A DNA stretch of 64,000 nt from an uncultured Opitutia bacterium. Its GTDB lineage: Bacteria; Verrucomicrobiota; Verrucomicrobiia; Opitutales; Opitutaceae. The notes under the pieces were generated by a model. That model did no database searches and was not told the origin of the DNA. It saw only the letters and a program-made list of their open reading frames with translations. The stretch covers positions 20,882 to 84,881 of the forward strand of contig CAILHZ010000013.1 in the NCBI GenBank assembly GCA_903834135.1, given 5' to 3'. The position numbers and the translations under genes were made by a program. Position 1 is the first letter of the stretch; each line of letters opens with the position of its first letter. Below, in pieces: positions 1 through 8,995 of this stretch.

Positions 1-2877
1 GCAATTAATCTGGCTGTTTTGTCTCGTATGCCTCCAGGGATTAACCCTCCCGTTGTCATTCGTTTTAGTGCAACGAATGTACCGATTTTACAACTCGGCA
101 TCTCGAGTCCAACAATTGCGGAGCAAACGCTATTTGATTTAGGTCTCAATTCAGTGCGACTGCAGCTAGCTACAGTACAAGGCGTGGCAATCCCACTGCC
201 AACGGGAGGTAAGGCTCGTCAAATCGATATCGATATTGATCCAAAACTCTTACAAGCAAAAGGCATAACTCCAGCCCAAGTAAGCGCAGCAATTAATGCT
301 CAAAATCTAACACTTCCTTCCGGAACAGTCAAAATTGGTGACCGTGAATACGGTGTACTACTTAACAATAGTTCAAATTACGTTTCCGACTTAGCGAAAC
401 TTCCCATCACAGTTATAAATGGTGCTACCATCACCATTGGTGATGTAGCCCAAGTGCGCGACGGCTTTCAGCCCCAAACAAATATTGTAAGACAAAACGG
501 ACATCGCGGTGTTTTACTAACAATTATGAAAAACGGAGAGGCTTCAACCTTAGCCGTTATTGCCCGCATAAGAGCTACCCTTCCTCGCATTCTGAGCACA
601 ATCCCAGAAAACGTAAATTTAGTCCCTCAATTCGATCAATCTATTTTCGTACGAGCAGCCTTAAACGGTGTACTTCGTGAAGGTGTGTTAGCGGCTTTAC
701 TGACTGCTACAATGATCCTTTTGTTTTTAGGTTCATGGCGTAACACCTTAGTTGTAGCGCTATCAATACCACTGTCCATTTTTTGTTCTATCATTTGTCT
801 AGCGGCACTTGGTCAGACCATTAATGCTATGACACTTGGAGGGTTAGCACTTGCGGTTGGAATTCTTGTGGATGATGCAACAGTAACGATTGAAAATATT
901 GAGAGAAACTTAGCTCAAAAGAAAACACTCATTGCTGCCATACTAGACGGAGCTGAGCAAATTGCAGTACCTGCGTTCGTATCAACACTGTGTATTTGTA
1001 TCGTTTTTATCCCCATCTTCTTTCTAAGCGGAGTGGCTAAATTTTTATTTTCCCCGTTAGCACTTGCGGTAATTTTTGCGATGTTAGCATCTTATCTTTT
1101 ATCGCGAACCATTGTTCCAACCTTTGTTCATTTTCTTCTTAAAGGTCATGCTGGCAAAGGGCATGAAGAAACTCCGTCAGGCTTCATTTGGGAAATCCAC
1201 TCACGTTTCAATTCGAAATATGAGCAATTTAGGACACATTATCTTTCTCTACTTAAGTGGTGCTTAAACCACACAAAACGCGTTATTATAATAATGGCTT
1301 CAATAGTAGCCATATCTGGGGTCTTAGCTAGTTTCATTGGCAGAGATTTTTTCCCAAAAGTAGATGCAGGATCATTTAAGTTACATGTACGAGTCCCACC
1401 TGGAACACGTATCGAAGAAACTGAACGTGTATTCAGTAAAGTAGAGGCAGTGATTAAAGACTTAATACCTGCAGAACAATTAGTAGCGATTGTAGATAAC
1501 ATAGGCCTTCCCAATAGCGGTATCAATATTGCTAATAGCGATCTAGCTACCGTGGGCACTGCAGACGGAGATATTTTAGTTTCTTTAAATCCAGATAAAC
1601 ACGATTCAACGTTTAAATATCTTTCGGCCATTCGATCACGTCTGATACGCGAGTTCCCCGACTGCCAATTTTTCTCTCAAAGTTCTGATATTGTAGGACA
1701 AATCCTAAACTTTGGTTTACCTGCTCCAATAGATTTACAAATCGCAGGTAAAGATTCAGAAAATAATTACGCTATCGCTCAATCACTTACCCGTCGCATC
1801 GCTCAAATACCTGGTGCCATCGATGTTCACGTACACCAAGTCGTTAACGCTCCAGCACTTCATATTGAGGTAGATCGCACAAAAGCTGAAGGCTTAGGCT
1901 TTGGCCTAAATACCGTTGCAAGTAATCTCCTTATTTCACTTTCAGGTTCAGGTGTTACCGCTCCCAATTTTTGGGTAAGTCCAGAAAACGGAGTTCAGTA
2001 CTCAGTTGTGACACAATCCCCTCAGTACAAAATGAACTCTCTAGATAGCCTACTGAATATACCAATCAGTGGTAGATCTGACACCCTCATGCCTCAGACT
2101 TTGCGAAACGTTGCAAAAATTACACGTACGCAGAGTCCATCGGTAGTAAGTCACTACAACATACAACCTGTTTTTGACATCTATGCAAATGTAGAGGGTA
2201 AAGATCTAGGATCTGTAGCATCAAGAGTACGTGCTTTACTCCCTGAATTTAGCGCTAAATTAAAACGCGGCAGCTTTATTACTTTAAGAGGCCAAGTCCA
2301 AAGTATGGACGATGCATTTCTAGGGCTTGGAATCGGTATCCTATTTGCAATTATCTTAGTATACCTTGTGATGGTGGTGAACTTTCAGTCATGGATTGAT
2401 CCACTGATAATCATCATGGCTTTACCCGGTGCGCTATGCGGAATTGTGTGGGCCTTACTATTAACGCATACAACACTCAGTGTGCCTTCCATGATGGGAG
2501 CAATCATGAGTATTGGTGTAGCTACAGCGAATTCCATTTTGATTGTCACATTTGCAAACGATATGCGCAAAGAAGGTAAAAATGCCAGAGAAGCAGCAAT
2601 TGAGGCAGGCTCGACACGCCTTCGCCCAGTACTTATGACTGCGCTTGCAATGTTAATTGGTATGCTTCCTATGGCCTTAGGCATGGGAGAAGGTGGCGAG
2701 CAAAATGCACCATTAGGACGCGCAGTTATTGGAGGACTAGCTCTTGCTACAGTAGCCACCCTATTGTTTGTACCTGTTATTTATGCGCTTCTAAGAAAAC
2801 ATAGCGTCCATAGACCAGAAGATGAAATTTTAGAAGAACTTAGCGAGACCGCTACAGATAATCCTCCCCACTCTTAA
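1..2877 (+). CDS. RND family efflux permease, 5'-truncated by window edge
   Basis: Inner-membrane proton-driven pump subunit of a tripartite efflux system (AcrB/HAE-1-like). The frame is open from base 1, so the true start lies upstream; about 958 residues are visible against roughly 1030-1050 for the family. The TM4 segment carries the paired Asp of the proton relay (VDDATVTIENIER, codons 871-876). The TM10-TM12 region (ILIVTFANDMRKEGK, RLRPVLMTALAM) and the closing LLFVPVIYALLR are typical. The TM10 lysine of AcrB is replaced by Ala (codon 2527-2529, in GVATANSILIV). The adaptor gene follows 8 nt downstream and the outer-membrane factor after it, so the order is permease-adaptor-porin. Family assignment is secure; the substrate is unknown. 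Confidence 0.93.
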   Translation, partial: AINLAVLSRMPPGINPPVVIRFSATNVPILQLGISSPTIAEQTLFDLGLNSVRLQLATVQGVAIPLPTGGKARQIDIDIDPKLLQAKGITPAQVSAAINAQNLTLPSGTVKIGDREYGVLLNNSSNYVSDLAKLPITVINGATITIGDVAQVRDGFQPQTNIVRQNGHRGVLLTIMKNGEASTLAVIARIRATLPRILSTIPENVNLVPQFDQSIFVRAALNGVLREGVLAALLTATMILLFLGSWRNTLVVALSIPLSIFCSIICLAALGQTINAMTLGGLALAVGILVDDATVTIENIERNLAQKKTLIAAILDGAEQIAVPAFVSTLCICIVFIPIFFLSGVAKFLFSPLALAVIFAMLASYLLSRTIVPTFVHFLLKGHAGKGHEETPSGFIWEIHSRFNSKYEQFRTHYLSLLKWCLNHTKRVIIIMASIVAISGVLASFIGRDFFPKVDAGSFKLHVRVPPGTRIEETERVFSKVEAVIKDLIPAEQLVAIVDNIGLPNSGINIANSDLATVGTADGDILVSLNPDKHDSTFKYLSAIRSRLIREFPDCQFFSQSSDIVGQILNFGLPAPIDLQIAGKDSENNYAIAQSLTRRIAQIPGAIDVHVHQVVNAPALHIEVDRTKAEGLGFGLNTVASNLLISLSGSGVTAPNFWVSPENGVQYSVVTQSPQYKMNSLDSLLNIPISGRSDTLMPQTLRNVAKITRTQSPSVVSHYNIQPVFDIYANVEGKDLGSVASRVRALLPEFSAKLKRGSFITLRGQVQSMDDAFLGLGIGILFAIILVYLVMVVNFQSWIDPLIIIMALPGALCGIVWALLLTHTTLSVPSMMGAIMSIGVATANSILIVTFANDMRKEGKNAREAAIEAGSTRLRPVLMTALAMLIGMLPMALGMGEGGEQNAPLGRAVIGGLALATVATLLFVPVIYALLRKHSVHRPEDEILEELSETATDNPPHS

Positions 2878-2885
2878 TTGCATTT

Positions 2886-3977
2886 ATGAAAGCTTTTTCT
2901 CTACTTTTTTATTCTCGCTTTGCCCTAAGTGGACTTCTTTGTATGGCAGTACTCAAAGCAGCTGAAGAATCAAGTAACCAGATCTCTGTCACAGTAACAC
3001 TGACACAAAAAGCAAAACGCTCCCAAGAGATCACTCTTCCTGGAGCATTGATGGCAATCAAAGACACAGCAATAAGAGCACGTACTAATGGCTACATTGG
3101 AAGTTACGCTGTAGATATAGGCGATCATGTAACGGAAGGCCAACTACTCGCCACCATTGAATCTCCTGAAGTTGATCAAGACTTAAACCAAGCTCTAGCA
3201 AACTACGATCAAGCAAAAGCAAATCTCGAATTAGCTCAAATAGCGGCTAAAAGGTGGAAGAATCTCGGCGAAAAAAATGCCGTCTCTCAACAAGAAGTAG
3301 ACCAAAAAGAAGCAGACTATCTATCACGAAAAGCGGATTTAAACGTAGCTAAAGCACACGTTAAAAAATACGAAGACCTAAAAAAATACGAACAAGTTGT
3401 AGCACCCTTTAGCGGGAGTATATCTGTACGTAATATTGATATTGGCTCGCTAATCAATGCAGGCACTGGACCTGAACTTTTTCACATAACCCAAAGTGAT
3501 ATGCTTAGAGCTTATGTGAACCTTCCGCAAAGCGCAGTACGTAGTATAAAAATTGGCCAAACTGTAGAGGTTCTTATCTCTGAATACCCACACACATTGT
3601 TTCCTGCGCATATTACACGGATTTCCAGTGCACTTGACGCTCCATCTCGAACATTACTTACCGAGGTACTAGTTCCAAATCATGAAGGTAAACTACTGCC
3701 AGGAATGTATTGCCAGGTTCGTTTGACTTTAACCCAACCAGAGCCGGCAATCGTGATACCCTCCAATAACGCAATAATAAGAGCCGATGGAACCTGGGTT
3801 GCCACTCTAAATGCAGAAAATAAAATCCATATTACTAAAGTACTACTAGGGCGTGATTTTGGTACTGAGATTGAAGTTTTAGATGGGCTTATCGAAGGTG
3901 TACGTACTATAAATAATCCCAGTGATACACTTCAAGAGGGTCAATTGGTAGAAATACATAATTCGCAGACTAAGTAA
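2886..3977 (+). CDS. RND efflux periplasmic adaptor (HlyD/membrane fusion protein)
   Basis: Periplasmic adaptor linking the upstream RND permease to the downstream outer-membrane factor. The 363-residue protein starts with a signal-like hydrophobic segment ending near ALKAAEES. A lipoyl/barrel-sandwich half motif follows (GYIGSYAVDIGDHVTEGQ), then a coiled-coil hairpin rich in Ala, Lys and Gln (about residues 95-160). The second lipoyl half is VVAPFSGSISVRNIDIGSL, followed by a beta-barrel domain and the proximal segment with LLPGMYCQVRLTL. The ATG is 8 nt after the permease stop. It belongs to the RND-associated adaptors rather than the ABC-associated type because of its partner. Confidence 0.9.
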   Translation: MKAFSLLFYSRFALSGLLCMAVLKAAEESSNQISVTVTLTQKAKRSQEITLPGALMAIKDTAIRARTNGYIGSYAVDIGDHVTEGQLLATIESPEVDQDLNQALANYDQAKANLELAQIAAKRWKNLGEKNAVSQQEVDQKEADYLSRKADLNVAKAHVKKYEDLKKYEQVVAPFSGSISVRNIDIGSLINAGTGPELFHITQSDMLRAYVNLPQSAVRSIKIGQTVEVLISEYPHTLFPAHITRISSALDAPSRTLLTEVLVPNHEGKLLPGMYCQVRLTLTQPEPAIVIPSNNAIIRADGTWVATLNAENKIHITKVLLGRDFGTEIEVLDGLIEGVRTINNPSDTLQEGQLVEIHNSQTK

Positions 3978-3982
3978 GTACT

Positions 3983-5386
3983 ATGTCGCGATATCTTTAT
4001 ACTAGCTTAGTTATTGTTCTACTTTCCGCAGGCTGCGCGGTAGGACCAGACTATGTTAAGCCTACACTGGTAACTGTTTTATCTTACTCAGAAAAAAACC
4101 CTTGGAAAGTAGTCGCACCCAAAGATAACTTACCTAAAGAGGGCTGGTGGCTCGTATTTAATGATACAACATTAAACCAACTTGAAAAACAAGCTGTAGC
4201 TAGCAATGCATCACTTGAGGCAGCATACGCTAGGCTTATGCAAGCAAGAGCTATAGCTAGAGTAAGCGCCGCTAATCTCGGACCATCTCTTAGTATACAA
4301 AGTTCAGGTGGTAAAACAAGTTACTCAGCTAATCGTCAAGTCCCTCCTAGATCAACAGCCTATTCATATACAACTAATAGCTATGATCTTCCCTTAGACT
4401 TTAGCTATGAAGTCGATTTATTTGGGAAAGTAAGGCGAAGCGTAGAGAGTTCGCAAGCGTTAGCAGAAGCAACCGAAGCCTCGTATAATAATTTCCTGTT
4501 AAGTTTAGAAGCTGAAGTAGCTGAAAATTATTATAGCCTTAGATCCTATGAAACTGAGAAAAAACTACTTCAGTCAGCAGTGGAAGATCGTAGGCAGGAA
4601 TTAAATCTCATTGAGATACGTAAAGAAGGCGGAGCAAGTACTGACCTAGAGCTTTATCAAGCAAGAATCCAACTCGATACTGCACTAGCCGCACAAATTA
4701 CACTCAATCAGCATAGTGCAATCCTACGTCATGCACTAGCAACACTCGTTAATAAAACAGCGGATAGTTTTACTATTGAAATAGCACCCCTAACTCAGGA
4801 ACCGCCTGCAATTCCTGTAGGACTATCTAGCGAATTAATTGAACGACGCCCAGATCTAGCACAAGCTGAGAGGCAACTCGCTTCTGCCTCAGCTCAAATC
4901 GGTGTAGCTAAAGCAGCCTTTTTTCCAGCTATCAAACTAACAGCTTCTGCTGGATACAACAGTGCAGCGTTTTCAAATCTGCTAAAAAATAGCAGCCAAG
5001 AAAGCTCTCTTATACCCTTCATATCTCTGCCCGTTTTTAACGAAGGTCAAAATAGAGCAAACTATGAAAGCTCAAAACAAGCCTACAACGAAGCACGTGC
5101 ATCGTATAAACAAAAATTACTGACTGCATTTGAGGACGTTGAAAATAGCCTCTCAGATATAAGATATTTAAGTGAGCAATCTAGTATCTTACGTGACAGT
5201 GTTGATGCATCCCGGAAAGCTGCTGAACTCTCGCTACTTCGGTATAAAGAGGGCGTAGCAAACTACTTTGAAGTTGTTGATGCAGATCGCACTACCCTTC
5301 AAAATCAAATGACTGATACTCAGCTAGAAGGACAGCGCTTTATAGCAAGCATTCATCTCATCAAAGCTCTTGGCGGTGGATGGTAA
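3983..5386 (+). CDS. Outer-membrane efflux lipoprotein, NodT/TolC family
   Basis: Outer-membrane channel of the RND system. The 467-residue protein opens with a lipoprotein signal (LLSAGC, acylated Cys18) followed by AVGPDYVKP, the hallmark of NodT-type outer-membrane factors. Two repeated OEP domains with long amphipathic helices follow. SSELIERRPDLAQAERQL marks the start of the second repeat. The C-terminus (FIASIHLIKALGGGW) is the usual family ending. The gene starts 5 nt after the adaptor and completes the operon. Confidence 0.93.
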   Translation: MSRYLYTSLVIVLLSAGCAVGPDYVKPTLVTVLSYSEKNPWKVVAPKDNLPKEGWWLVFNDTTLNQLEKQAVASNASLEAAYARLMQARAIARVSAANLGPSLSIQSSGGKTSYSANRQVPPRSTAYSYTTNSYDLPLDFSYEVDLFGKVRRSVESSQALAEATEASYNNFLLSLEAEVAENYYSLRSYETEKKLLQSAVEDRRQELNLIEIRKEGGASTDLELYQARIQLDTALAAQITLNQHSAILRHALATLVNKTADSFTIEIAPLTQEPPAIPVGLSSELIERRPDLAQAERQLASASAQIGVAKAAFFPAIKLTASAGYNSAAFSNLLKNSSQESSLIPFISLPVFNEGQNRANYESSKQAYNEARASYKQKLLTAFEDVENSLSDIRYLSEQSSILRDSVDASRKAAELSLLRYKEGVANYFEVVDADRTTLQNQMTDTQLEGQRFIASIHLIKALGGGW

Positions 5387-5421
5387 TTGGTTTAATTAAC
5401 CATATGACCTAATGATCAAGT

Positions 5422-6504
5422 GTGACTGCTAATATAAAAAGAGATTTACGCTTTGATTCATTACGTGGCCTTTTGATTATTTGCATGACTGCAAATCATC
5501 TACCCACTCGTCTACGAGTTCTAACAGATGAATCGCTTGGATTGTTTTCTGCAGCAGAAGGCTTTGTCTTTTTATCGGGCCTCATGGCAGGTTGGATTTA
5601 CACACGAAAATTAAGAGAATCAAGTGTTGATACCCTTTACGTACAATGCAGAGAAAGAACGCGTACGATTTATCTCTGGCATATTGCATCTTTTACCACG
5701 TGTCTGACTTTAATATACCTTTCTAGCCTTATTTTTGGTTTTGCATCGTTAAATACGCCGCGGCTATTTTACCAAAATCCACTACTCGCATTATCCTTAG
5801 GTGCTATTTTCCTGCATCAACCAGGACTTCTAGATATTTTACCTATGTACTGCGTGATGTATGCCCTGCTACCTGTTGTACTTACTTGTATTGAAACAGG
5901 GCACCGGCTTAAAGTACTTATAGGCAGCTTTCTTATTTGGCTTGTTACTCAATTTGCACCGCAAATTGACACCATCTCTTTTTTCCCAGTTGTACTGGGT
6001 TCTTTTAATTTATTTGCATGGCAATTTATTTTTATCCTTGGAGTACTCGCTGGCCATAGCCGTCTAGAATCAAAAAATCAGCACGTACGACCCCATTTAA
6101 GTCTACTACTTGGTTCGGCCTTAGTCATTATAGCCTGTTATTCAATTCAACATCTTGGATGGCGCCCTTTTTGGACAGACGACTTTTTTGGAATATCCCT
6201 TAATAAGCCAGCACTCGGGTTTATGCGCTTAACGGATTTTGCCTGTGTAGCCTATCTAGTTACTCTAATTGGGAGCGCTATCCCACGTCTTATAACCTGG
6301 CCCGCAATTGCCTTTCTTGGACGTCATTCTATAGCTGTATTTGCAGCGCAAAGTGTCACCGCCATGGTGCTACTGCAATTCCCTCGCTTTTTTAATTCAT
6401 TACAAGGCGATATCCTATGCACCTCAGGTTCGATTGCCCTACTCTATCTTGCTGCATTTCTGCATAGCAAATGGCAGAATAGAGCACCTAGTAATACAGT
6501 CTAA
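5422..6504 (+). CDS. OpgC-like integral membrane acyltransferase
   Basis: A polytopic membrane protein of 360 residues with about ten hydrophobic segments. The N-terminus (RFDSLRGLLIICMTANHLP) and the next segment (FSAAEGFVFLSGLMAGWIY) match the OpgC family, which O-succinylates osmoregulated periplasmic glucans, and more broadly the acyltransferase-3 fold. I cannot tell the acyl donor or acceptor. The start is GTG: the nearby upstream ATGs are out of frame or closed by stops. It lies 35 nt after the efflux operon on the same strand and may be co-transcribed. No opgG or opgH is visible here, so glucan succinylation is only a family-level inference. Confidence 0.75.
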   Translation: MTANIKRDLRFDSLRGLLIICMTANHLPTRLRVLTDESLGLFSAAEGFVFLSGLMAGWIYTRKLRESSVDTLYVQCRERTRTIYLWHIASFTTCLTLIYLSSLIFGFASLNTPRLFYQNPLLALSLGAIFLHQPGLLDILPMYCVMYALLPVVLTCIETGHRLKVLIGSFLIWLVTQFAPQIDTISFFPVVLGSFNLFAWQFIFILGVLAGHSRLESKNQHVRPHLSLLLGSALVIIACYSIQHLGWRPFWTDDFFGISLNKPALGFMRLTDFACVAYLVTLIGSAIPRLITWPAIAFLGRHSIAVFAAQSVTAMVLLQFPRFFNSLQGDILCTSGSIALLYLAAFLHSKWQNRAPSNTV

Positions 6505-6551
6505 CTAACTGCATGCTCGCAATATAGGCTCTAGCGTATTAATTCTTGGAG

Positions 6552-7160
6552 ATGATATCAGAAAGGCTAAAAAGCCAGATAAACTTCATTTTAGAAGTAG
6601 ATAAATTAAAAGAAATTTTTCGGCAGACCATTAATACACAAAGCAAGCGCGCTGAAAACGATGCTGAACATTCATGGCATTTGTGTCTCACCACGATCGT
6701 ACTCGCTGAACACGCTAGCATACCCAATCTCGATGTCTTAAGAGTACTTAAAATGCTTATTATACACGATTTAGTTGAAATCGATGCGGGTGATACTTTT
6801 GCTTACGACACGGCTCGTATGATTGATCAGCATGCCCGCGAAGCCATTGCAGCAGACCGAATATTTGGAATACTTCCCAATGATCAGGGTAAAGAATTTA
6901 GAGCTTTATGGGATGAATTTGAGGAAAGAAAAACTCCGGAAGCTCGTTTCGCTTTAGCGATGGACCGTTTCCAACCTATGCTACTTAACTGCGCTACAGA
7001 AGGTGCGGCGTGGAAAAAACACGGTATTACTGAAGACCGAGTACTTGCTCGCAATGCGGCTATAGGCGACGGATGTCTACCCTTATGGGAATATGCAGTG
7101 GATATGGTACGCAAGGTTGTTGCTTCAGGACACTTACCTCCAGCACCACCTATCACTTAG
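6552..7160 (+). CDS. HD-domain nucleotidase-like protein (YfbR/HDDC2 family)
   Basis: Predicted metal-dependent phosphohydrolase of about 202 residues. YfbR-type enzymes dephosphorylate deoxyribonucleoside 5'-monophosphates. The metal-binding histidines and HD pair are visible in RAENDAEHSWHLCL and MLIIHDLVEIDAGD, with a further Asp in ALAMDRFQPML. I chose the ATG at 6552; a TTG at 6546 is possible but has no ribosome site, while GGAG directly precedes the ATG, unusually close. It converges with and overlaps the dGTPase gene by 4 nt at the stops. Two HD enzymes plus cytidine deaminase next door suggest a nucleotide-pool neighbourhood. The exact substrate is not shown. Confidence 0.8.
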   Translation: MISERLKSQINFILEVDKLKEIFRQTINTQSKRAENDAEHSWHLCLTTIVLAEHASIPNLDVLRVLKMLIIHDLVEIDAGDTFAYDTARMIDQHAREAIAADRIFGILPNDQGKEFRALWDEFEERKTPEARFALAMDRFQPMLLNCATEGAAWKKHGITEDRVLARNAAIGDGCLPLWEYAVDMVRKVVASGHLPPAPPIT

Positions 7161-8425
7161 GACAGATCCCTAAAAGATCCAAATTGAGGATCAAATAAGC
7201 GCCGATAAGTATGAACAATCATACCGTCAGTTAATCCTGCCAGCCAGTCACAAATCCTGCGAGCCTTCATGGCCTCTGTTTTCTCATTATCAATGAGACG
7301 TCCTACCTGTGGAGGTAAAACACGTATTGTACGACCCTGCTTCACCACATAGTTTTTCCATGCAGTATCCCAAAGTTCAAATAAAACAATACGTGCTTTG
7401 TGTTCCATTTGCTGGAGCTGTGGACTTTCAAAAATAATATCATTTGCAATCCGTTTATAAACTGAAGCCTCGAGTTGAGCGGCCTCAGCTACAATTAACT
7501 GATAGCGAAACCGGTTTGTTTTATCAGCCAAAAATCCATCTCGTTTAGCAAGGCTGCATGCCTTGATGAAATAACCGATTTTTTGAGAAAATACATTTTC
7601 TATCCGGTCATCATTAATTGCTGCCAATAGGTCTTTAATGACAGGATTTTTTTCGGGTTTAAATCCGTTCTGCTCTGCCCACACAAGTATTCGCTCAGGT
7701 GTTAGAAAGCCTGCTTTTACTCCATCGACAATATCATTGAGCGAATAGGCTGCATCATCTGCCCAGTCCATAATTTGGCATTCTACACTCTTAAACGCAT
7801 TAAGCTTTTCTGCTTTATGTAATGCAGCTGGTATTTTTGATCCTCCCGTTACAAATAAGCGTATATTTTTTTGAGAGTCATACAGAAAATGATTTTCAGG
7901 ACGTTTTAAAAATTCACTGAAAAGTTTTTTGTACTTTAATACGCCGTCAAGTAAAGCACGCGTAGGCTGCATACCATGCACACCCTGGCTGGTTTGATAC
8001 ATAGTATCCGTTAATAGATGTAGGGTTTGAGCATTACCCTCAAATCCACCGTAAGCTTTCATTAACTCCTGAAGCGTTCTTTCCCCAGAATGACCAAAAG
8101 GAGGATGACCCAAGTCATGGGCCAAACATACCGCCTCAACTAAATCACTATCGATATGAAATGTAGCGCTGAGTGGCTCAGCACAGCTGAGTAAATAATT
8201 ACAAATAGAGCGTCCAATTTGAGCTGCCTCAATAGAATGCGTTAAGCGTGTACGGTAGAAATCGTATTCACCGGATAAGAACACTTGAGTCTTCGACTGC
8301 AGCTTGCGAAAGGCATGTGCGTGTATAATTCTGTCACGATCAATTTGAAAAGCACTGCGGTAATCTGTTTTACGCACAGCACCATAAGTCTCGTAGTCGA
8401 ATGCGGTATAAAATCGGTTAGTCAT
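7157..8425 (-). CDS. dgt: Deoxyguanosinetriphosphate triphosphohydrolase-like protein
   Basis: Hydrolyses dNTPs to the deoxynucleoside and triphosphate, controlling dNTP pools. The 422-residue protein has the N-terminal RDRIIHAHAFRKLQSKTQVF of the dGTPase-like family. The HD site is H63 (RLTHSIEAAQIGR), H103-D104 (AHDLGHPPFGHSG) and a later Asp in MDWADDAAYSLNDI. Length fits the shorter dGTPase-like group rather than the 505-residue E. coli Dgt. It is transcribed divergently from cdd across a 130 nt gap and meets the HD nucleotidase gene tail to tail. Confidence 0.93.
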   Translation of the reverse strand: MTNRFYTAFDYETYGAVRKTDYRSAFQIDRDRIIHAHAFRKLQSKTQVFLSGEYDFYRTRLTHSIEAAQIGRSICNYLLSCAEPLSATFHIDSDLVEAVCLAHDLGHPPFGHSGERTLQELMKAYGGFEGNAQTLHLLTDTMYQTSQGVHGMQPTRALLDGVLKYKKLFSEFLKRPENHFLYDSQKNIRLFVTGGSKIPAALHKAEKLNAFKSVECQIMDWADDAAYSLNDIVDGVKAGFLTPERILVWAEQNGFKPEKNPVIKDLLAAINDDRIENVFSQKIGYFIKACSLAKRDGFLADKTNRFRYQLIVAEAAQLEASVYKRIANDIIFESPQLQQMEHKARIVLFELWDTAWKNYVVKQGRTIRVLPPQVGRLIDNEKTEAMKARRICDWLAGLTDGMIVHTYRRLFDPQFGSFRDLS

Positions 8426-8555
8426 ACAGTCGATGCGTGAACCATAACTGTATTAGCTTTTGCACCTGAATTCAAGCTTTGCAAAGACTCCAGCTCCATT
8501 AAGCATTGTCTGAGACTCAAAATTGAAGGATACTTATTTATCTAATCACTAAGCC

Positions 8556-8972
8556 ATGTCTACAAATCCTCTTTCTTTGAAACTTTTGAAAAAACTTGAG
8601 ATTGCAGCACGACGTGCTTCCACCAAGGCATACGCCCCTTACTCAAAATTTAAAGTTGGAGCAGCGCTACTTACAGAATCAGGAAAAATCATTACAGGAT
8701 GTAATGTAGAAAATGCATCATACGGTCTTTGCATGTGTGCTGAGCGTAACGCGATTAATACCATGGTTACTTCAGGCGAACGTCATGTCCGCTATGTTAT
8801 TGTTTACACCCCAACAACAAAACCAACTGCTCCGTGTGGTGCATGCAGACAAGTAATCAGTGAATTTGGTCCAGCAGCACGCGTGATCAGCGTTTGTAAA
8901 TCTAAGAAGCGTATTGAATATTCGATACGCACACTACTTCCTGAAGCGTTTGGTCCAAGCGACTTAAAGTAA
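8556..8972 (+). CDS. cdd: Cytidine deaminase
   Basis: Deaminates cytidine and deoxycytidine to uridine and deoxyuridine in pyrimidine salvage. The 138-residue size fits the homotetrameric class with one zinc per subunit. Zinc ligands are Cys61, Cys94 and Cys97 (CMCAERNAI and TAPCGACRQV), with Glu63 as the proton shuttle. The substrate-binding segment FKVGAALLTESGKI and GCNVENASYG are intact. The stop codon lies inside a strong hairpin shared with the convergent hisS gene. Confidence 0.95.
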   Translation: MSTNPLSLKLLKKLEIAARRASTKAYAPYSKFKVGAALLTESGKIITGCNVENASYGLCMCAERNAINTMVTSGERHVRYVIVYTPTTKPTAPCGACRQVISEFGPAARVISVCKSKKRIEYSIRTLLPEAFGPSDLK

Positions 8973-8995
8973 GCTAATCGAAACGATTACTTACT
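8968..8995. terminator. Stem-loop spanning both stop codons of convergent cdd and hisS
   Basis: A near-perfect hairpin: arm AGTAAG-(C)-TAATCG at 8968-8980, loop AAA, arm CGATTA-CTTACT at 8984-8995, with one bulged C. It contains the cdd TAA (8970-8972) and the hisS stop (8987-8989). Minus-strand RNA has a short U stretch after the stem, while plus-strand RNA is followed by A residues. A bidirectional terminator serving both genes is the simplest reading. The U-tract is weak. Confidence 0.55.

Noticed and set aside
6552..8972. Phage-defence island based on dGTPase
   Set aside because: No restriction, CBASS, retron or toxin-antitoxin genes are nearby, and all neighbours are housekeeping.
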